Source: Spirochaetia bacterium
GTDB lineage: Bacteria; Spirochaetota; Spirochaetia; Sphaerochaetales; Sphaerochaetaceae
DNA length: 25,318 bases
Assembly (NCBI GenBank): GCA_900769955.1
Contig: CAAGIP010000025.1
Span: forward strand, 1 to 25,318
Direction: 5' to 3'
This document shows positions 21,863 to 25,318 of this stretch, in pieces. The first letter of the stretch is position 1. Every line of letters begins with the position of its first letter. Below the pieces are notes generated by a model. The model was not told the origin of the DNA. It did not search any database and saw only the letters and a program-made list of their open reading frames with translations. The position numbers were made by a program, and so were the translations under genes.

Positions 21863-22231
21863 ATGAAGATTCAGGAATCAGCAGAAAACTACCTTGAGAC
21901 CATACTTATGATCAAGGAACGCAAGGATATCGTGCGTTCAATAGACATCGTAAGGGAGCTGAACTTCTCTAAGCCCTCCGTCAGTGTGGCCATGAAAAAC
22001 CTTAAGGAAGCCGGATTCATCACAATGGATGAAACCGGACGCATTGAGCTAACAGGCGAAGGTGAAAAGATCGCCACGAAGATTTATGACCGCCATGTGA
22101 AGGTGACCGCCTGGCTCACATCCCTAGGCGTCCCCCATGACATCGCGGAAGCCGATGCATGCAGGATGGAGCACGTCATTTCGGAAGAAACATTCGCAGC
22201 CTTCATGCATCTTGCCGAAAAATCGTTATAA
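21863..22231 (+). CDS. DtxR/MntR-family metal-dependent repressor
   Basis: A 122-aa two-domain regulator: winged HTH (SIDIVRELNFSKPSVSVAMKNLKEAGF, about 26-52) and a dimerisation and metal domain. The C-terminal SH3 domain of classical DtxR is absent, as in MntR. Metal ligands seen are Glu 12, His 78 (YDRHVKV), Cys 100, Glu 103 and His 104 in DACRMEHVIS. The Cys equals DtxR Cys 102 where MntR has Glu, which favours iron sensing. At the N-terminus Asn 9 occupies the MntR Asp 8 / DtxR Met 10 position. It diverges from feoA and probably represses feo when iron is sufficient. An AAGG site precedes the ATG. Confidence 0.92.
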   Translation: MKIQESAENYLETILMIKERKDIVRSIDIVRELNFSKPSVSVAMKNLKEAGFITMDETGRIELTGEGEKIATKIYDRHVKVTAWLTSLGVPHDIAEADACRMEHVISEETFAAFMHLAEKSL

Positions 22232-22247
22232 TGCAAGAACTACCCAC

Positions 22248-22276
22248 TTGAACAATTCCTGATTTTGATCAATAAT
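22248..22276 (+). promoter_or_regulatory. Promoter of tRNA-Arg
   Basis: TTGAAC (22248-22253), a 17-nt spacer and AATAAT (22271-22276) lie 26 nt upstream of the tRNA. Confidence 0.55.
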
Positions 22277-22302
22277 AACAAGGCTTGAAGATAAAAGCAT
22301 TT

Positions 22303-22376
22303 GAGACCATAGCTCAGCTGGATAGAGCATCAGTTTGCGGAACTGAGGGTCGGAGGTTCGAATCCTCTTGGTCTCG
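22303..22376 (+). tRNA. tRNA-Arg(GCG)
   Basis: A complete cloverleaf. Acceptor GAGACCA pairs with TGGTCTC, D stem GCTC/GAGC, anticodon stem TCAGT/ACTGA with loop TTGCGGA (anticodon GCG), T arm GGAGG-TTCGAAT-CCTCT, discriminator G. A20 in the D loop and C35 match arginine identity. The usual bacterial gene for CGN codons has ACG (inosine after editing), so GCG is unusual. CCA is not encoded. Confidence 0.95.
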
Positions 22377-22382
22377 ATAAGG

Positions 22383-22409
22383 CTCCCTGAGATTTCAGGG
22401 AGTTTTTTT
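22383..22409 (+). terminator. Terminator of tRNA-Arg
   Basis: CTCCCTGA (22383-22390), GATT loop, TCAGGGAG (22395-22402), then seven T. Confidence 0.9.
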
Positions 22410-22453
22410 GTACCTGATGCCTCACCATATCAGAATGAGGCACTGTTTATTTC

Positions 22454-22978
22454 TTATTCTGCCATCAGGACTTTCACGATCTCTCCGATATATAAGGTGT
22501 GGAAATCTTTCTTAGGATAGTTGAGGGAAATGATTTCCTTATCAGCAAAACCTGCTTCCGTTAATTCCTGTGTATATAACTTTCTGCATATGAATACCAG
22601 ATCGGCTTCGGCAAAGTATGTCGTACCGTCAGCAAACACAGGAGTAAGTCCCATCTTCTGAACTTTGTCTTCATCGCGTCCCGAATGACTTCCAAGATAA
22701 CGGAGTTCTTTCTTATATTCTTCAGGGAAATGCGACAGGGTGAAGTATTCCTCACTGTCCATGAAGGTTTTGGTATAGCGGCTGGGACGTACATAACAAA
22801 CTACTGTCGGCATGTTGTGATTACCGTTGCCTCCATCCCAGATAGACCCGATATGACCCCATGAAACCGTCATGGTATTGAATCCGGATGAATCATTTCC
22901 AGCAGTAAGTGTCAGCCAGTCCTTACCGAACATGGTATAAGGGTTGATCTGCAGTTCCTGAATCGATACTTCCTTCAT
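22454..22978 (-). CDS. Flavin reductase family protein
   Basis: A 174-aa FMN-binding split-barrel protein of the flavin reductase-like group. It has INPYTMFGKDWLTLTAGND, FNTMTVSWGHIGSIWDGGN (FMN-phosphate region), VVCYVRPSRYTKTFMD, FTLSHFPEEY and YLGSHSGRDEDKVQKMGL, all typical of anaerobe members. It probably reduces FMN or a small redox substrate with NAD(P)H. GGAGG lies 7 nt before the ATG at 22978, which sets the start. A longer in-frame start at 23041 lacks such a site. A TATAAT box lies about 40 nt upstream. The gene stands alone after tRNA-Arg. The leader shares a GATGTATCCAT stretch with the DUF4417 gene. Confidence 0.92.
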   Translation of the reverse strand: MKEVSIQELQINPYTMFGKDWLTLTAGNDSSGFNTMTVSWGHIGSIWDGGNGNHNMPTVVCYVRPSRYTKTFMDSEEYFTLSHFPEEYKKELRYLGSHSGRDEDKVQKMGLTPVFADGTTYFAEADLVFICRKLYTQELTEAGFADKEIISLNYPKKDFHTLYIGEIVKVLMAE

Positions 22979-23058
22979 AGGCATTCCTCCTGAAAAAAAA
23001 ATGGATACATCGTAATTATAATTCAGGAACGAATTATCCAAAATACAGATAAACTGGT

Positions 23059-23340
23059 TTAGAAATAAAATAAAAGGGCAATATCCTTCTCGTTCAGAGG
23101 TTTCATTGTGTCACGGTATGCATCAGTGCAAAGGAGGTACCCCCCGTCAAAACAGAAGAAAACAAGGTTAACGGGTTTCCCGAACAGTGTAACCACATGA
23201 CTTCCTGAGAGTTCTGCAGCCAGGCACAGCGCACCATGCGCACTTACGACCGCTCCGATGATACAGAAGATCATGGCGATCTTCGCAATTATTCCAAAGA
23301 CATGAAATGCCTTCTGAACCTTTTCAGGAGTCAGCATCAT
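23059..23340 (-). CDS. Small membrane protein, unknown, possibly truncated
   Basis: A 93-aa protein of unknown family with one clear membrane helix (GIIAKIAMIFCIIGAVVSA, about 16-34) and a second hydrophobic patch (VNLVFFCFDGGYLL). It starts one base after the stop of the lipoprotein gene, so it is co-translated. Its ending (KDIALLFYF) is abrupt and gives no domain boundary, which hints at truncation, but no extension in other frames is obvious. It is the last gene of a three-gene operon. Confidence 0.6.
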   Translation of the reverse strand: MMLTPEKVQKAFHVFGIIAKIAMIFCIIGAVVSAHGALCLAAELSGSHVVTLFGKPVNLVFFCFDGGYLLCTDAYRDTMKPLNEKDIALLFYF

Positions 23341-23341
23341 C

Positions 23342-23701
23342 TTACTCTTCTTTTATTTTCCTGACCTCAAGTTTTCCTGTAAGCCTGGATACCTTTACAT
23401 AAAAAAGATAAGTTCCATCTTCGTGGACATTTACAGTGAAATTCTTCTCAGTCAGATTACCGGCATATGGTTTTTCTCCGGATGGGGATGTGATGGCAAG
23501 ATGCATGGATCCATTCTCAATTTCTGCAGCAACTGCAAGGCTGTCTCCATTTTTCAGCTCCATTCTGTGCTCATCAGAAGCACTGAGATCATTGAAATTT
23601 ATATAAAATCCGTCACCGCTCTGAACAAACGGAATGTTCTCAGTCACATTACACGATACGAGCAACATTGCCAGCAAAATAAACGTTACAGTCTTTCTCA
23701 T
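23342..23701 (-). CDS. Small putative lipoprotein
   Basis: A 119-aa protein with a lipoprotein signal peptide (MRKTVTFILLAMLLVSC, Cys 17) and Ser before the Cys as in the other lipoproteins here. The mature part is a compact beta-rich domain (FYINFNDLSA, DSLAVAAEIENGSMHLAITS, VHEDGTYLFYVKVS). It resembles small exported beta-sandwich proteins, but I name no family. Its ATG overlaps the stop of the upstream Cys-rich gene (ATGA). The membrane protein gene follows after one base. Confidence 0.82.
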   Translation of the reverse strand: MRKTVTFILLAMLLVSCNVTENIPFVQSGDGFYINFNDLSASDEHRMELKNGDSLAVAAEIENGSMHLAITSPSGEKPYAGNLTEKNFTVNVHEDGTYLFYVKVSRLTGKLEVRKIKEE

Positions 23702-23829
23702 CCTGTTTTCGCCTCTTTAAGTTTTATCCTATCGCACTTTGGCAGATTACCCTTTGCAAAATGATGTCGCCTGCACTCTTCACAGTTGTCATGACGAGGA
23801 CAGCGTGTTTTCTTACATGGACAATCCAT
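23698..23829 (-). CDS. Small Cys-rich protein (43 aa)
   Basis: A 43-aa protein beginning MDCPCKKTRCPRHDNCEEC, then RRHHFAKGNLPKC. Seven Cys and four His in 33 residues suggest a metal-binding fold. GGAGGG lies 7 nt before the ATG. Its TGA overlaps the lipoprotein ATG (ATGA), so it is clearly translated as part of the operon. Similar CPCK...CERH...C..C small proteins are common in anaerobes and lack a known function, as far as I recall. It is the first gene after the promoter at 23924. Confidence 0.75.
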   Translation of the reverse strand: MDCPCKKTRCPRHDNCEECRRHHFAKGNLPKCDRIKLKEAKTG

Positions 23830-23923
23830 AAGGTTCCCTCCTCACACTCATAAATGTAAATACAGCTGTCATTCTGAACACGCATGCTGAGACAAGTGTG
23901 TTTTTCTTATGCTAACCGAAGTC

Positions 23924-23952
23924 AATATACCTACCGAGCGGTAGTATGTCAA
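23924..23952 (-). promoter_or_regulatory. Strong promoter with TetR-like palindrome in the spacer
   Basis: Minus strand: -35 TTGACA (23947-23952), exactly 17 nt, -10 TATATT (23924-23929). Inside the spacer lies the palindrome CTACCG-AG-CGGTAG (23931-23944), the type of inverted repeat that TetR-family repressors bind. It drives the Cys-rich/lipoprotein/membrane-protein operon. No TetR gene is in the window. The leader 23830-23923 holds no ORF. Confidence 0.72.
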
Positions 23953-23964
23953 TGAAATGAAAAA

Positions 23965-24555
23965 CTATTTCAGAACATCCTGAAGCTGTCGCTCAATGTA
24001 AGGTGTCCACCACTCAAGATACCCCTCTTCCGTGGGATGGATTGCATCAGCCATATAGCTGTCCTTCCGCATTGCATTGAAGGATGCATCACTCCACATA
24101 TCAATAACCATGATCTTATGTTCCGTGGCAATCTGATGGAGGGCATTCACCATCGAAGCATAGTGAATGCTTCCATACCGCGGACTTGTATAGAACGCTA
24201 TCGGGCAATGCCAGACTGAGGATACATATCTGACGATCTCCTCTATCGCACCGAATACAGTGGTGGTATCTGATGATGTATCGGATGATCCGATTGGCTT
24301 CTGTTTTGTGGCATCATTGGTGGAAAGCTGACAGACAAAGAGATCAGCCTTTATGGATGTATCAATTCCCTTAAGTCTGGATATGTATGATTCCGGCTCA
24401 TCATCTGTCAGCATTGTACCTGACACAGCCTCCTTGGTGAAGGTACATCCGTTTCTCTTTGCGATGTATTCCACAAACGATATTCCACCGGAGGCAGCAC
24501 CGTATGTGACGGAACTGCCAAGGAAGATAATATGCTTCCCTTCCAAAGTACCCAT
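23965..24555 (-). CDS. SGNH/GDSL-family hydrolase
   Basis: A 196-aa esterase-type hydrolase of the SGNH fold without signal peptide. Blocks: FLGSSVTYG (nucleophile Ser 15), EAVSGT (Gly 46), CQLSTND (Asn 80) and DAIHP (Asp 170, His 173), giving the full S-G-N-H set. It probably deacetylates a sugar or lipid substrate; the actual one is unknown. The ATG lies one base after the stop of the EamA transporter gene, so the two are co-transcribed. Length is normal for the family. Confidence 0.92.
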   Translation of the reverse strand: MGTLEGKHIIFLGSSVTYGAASGGISFVEYIAKRNGCTFTKEAVSGTMLTDDEPESYISRLKGIDTSIKADLFVCQLSTNDATKQKPIGSSDTSSDTTTVFGAIEEIVRYVSSVWHCPIAFYTSPRYGSIHYASMVNALHQIATEHKIMVIDMWSDASFNAMRKDSYMADAIHPTEEGYLEWWTPYIERQLQDVLK

Positions 24556-24556
24556 A

Positions 24557-25318
24557 TCAGTGCTTTCTGTTGTAGAGGAACATCATATACGCACTTGCGA
24601 ATATGATCACATAACCGATACATGACATTGCATCCGGAATCTGTCCAAGGAAAAGGAAGCCCCAGAGTGCTGAGAAGATTACTGTGAAGTAATCGAAGAT
24701 GGAGATATCCTTACTCGGTGCCTCCCTGTATGCCCAGGTGACACCGAACTGTCCCAGAGTTGCACCAAGAGCGGCTACTAGAAGGATAAGCACCTGTTTT
24801 AATGACATGGCAGCATGGTCCATTACCACAAACGGTATTGCGATCAGAGTTGATATGAGAGAAAACCCGAACACTATCTGACTGGAAGGCATTCCCCTCT
24901 TTCCAAGGCCCCTGACACAGGCATATGCGGCTCCTGCCCCGAATCCTCCGATAATACCCACAATGGAAGCACCCATGCTTTCAGTGAAACCCATCTGAGG
25001 TTTCACTATGAAAAGCATACCTGCAAAAGCAATGATCACGAACAGATACTGCTTCCAGCTTGCCTTTTCCTTCAGGAATATGGCGGAGAGTATGAGAGTG
25101 AAGAACGGTGCCAGTTTGTTGAGCATGGAAGCATCTGAGATCATCATGTGATCAAGGGCATAAAAGTTTGCGAACAGTCCCACAGATCCCAGCAGGGCCC
25201 TCGCAAGCAGCAGGCCAAGATCACCCGGCCTGGTATCGGGTTTATCTCCGCTTCTGATAAAAAGAATGAGTGACACGATCATTGCACCGCCGTTTCTGAA
25301 GAGTGCCTTCTGAAAGGT
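24557..25318 (-). CDS. EamA/DMT-family transporter (partial, cut by window end)
   Basis: A partial drug/metabolite-type permease: 253 residues are visible and the frame runs off the right edge as TFQKALFRNGGAMIVS. Many membrane helices and the two EamA repeats are present: NFYALDHMMISDASMLNKLAPFFT in the first, and QFGVTWAYREAPSKDISIFDYFTVIFSALWGFLFLGQIP in the second. The C-terminal MFLYNRKH is intact. It exports small molecules in known members; the substrate cannot be inferred. It is translationally coupled to the SGNH hydrolase. Confidence 0.93.
   Translation of the reverse strand, partial: TFQKALFRNGGAMIVSLILFIRSGDKPDTRPGDLGLLLARALLGSVGLFANFYALDHMMISDASMLNKLAPFFTLILSAIFLKEKASWKQYLFVIIAFAGMLFIVKPQMGFTESMGASIVGIIGGFGAGAAYACVRGLGKRGMPSSQIVFGFSLISTLIAIPFVVMDHAAMSLKQVLILLVAALGATLGQFGVTWAYREAPSKDISIFDYFTVIFSALWGFLFLGQIPDAMSCIGYVIIFASAYMMFLYNRKH

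Overview
The window looks like a chromosomal segment of an anaerobic, host- or sediment-associated bacterium, most likely a spirochaete near Sphaerochaeta/Treponema. This is an inference. All three putative lipoproteins have Ser just before the lipobox Cys (VSC, ISC, VSC), a common spirochaete pattern. The gene set is anaerobic: an [FeFe] hydrogenase joined to rubredoxin and rubrerythrin, and FeoAB ferrous-iron uptake. Shine-Dalgarno sites are strong (GGAGG-like) and most genes are tightly packed on the minus strand. No ribosomal or other marker gene is present to fix the taxon.

Layout. 1-435: decayed IS1595-type transposase. 602-5102 (minus): Na+/Ca2+-exchanger-type antiporter, a GH28 pectin-type hydrolase without signal peptide, then overlapping deoC and a thymidine-kinase-like gene with a long C-terminal extension. 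5205-7625 (plus): an overlapping cluster of a membrane-anchored MTH1-like Nudix protein, an aldo/keto reductase and an IMPACT/YigZ protein, converging on a membrane M28 peptidase (7612-8976, minus). 9289-9475: tRNA-Ser(UGA) and tRNA-Ser(GCU).

9455-14732 is an AT-rich genomic island of about 5.3 kb inserted in the 3' end of tRNA-Ser(GCU), bounded by 23-bp perfect direct repeats. It carries an IS630-type element with a -1 frameshift site, a PLD-like gene remnant, a three-gene overlapping operon (DUF4417 protein, basic 141-aa protein, acidic 194-aa protein), and a two-gene unit with an XRE-HTH/ImmA-IrrE metallopeptidase. I see no integrase. Beyond the island are a lipoprotein and two tandem Hsp20 genes.

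16956-22231 is an iron/redox block. It holds one ORF encoding hydrogenase + rubredoxin + rubrerythrin + rubredoxin with a good internal ribosome-binding site at the rubrerythrin boundary. It continues with feoB, feoA, feoA and a divergent DtxR-type regulator, with three perfect GTTAG-N6-CTAAC palindromes at the feo promoters. 22303-22376 is tRNA-Arg with the unusual anticodon GCG. 22454-25318 (minus) holds a flavin reductase, an operon of a 43-aa Cys-rich protein, a lipoprotein and a small membrane protein behind a promoter with a TetR-like palindrome in its spacer, then an SGNH hydrolase and an EamA transporter cut by the window end.

Strongest leads: the hydrogenase-rubrerythrin fusion with its internal start, the tRNA-Ser island and its unassigned operon, the three-copy metal-regulator operator, and the membrane Nudix architecture.
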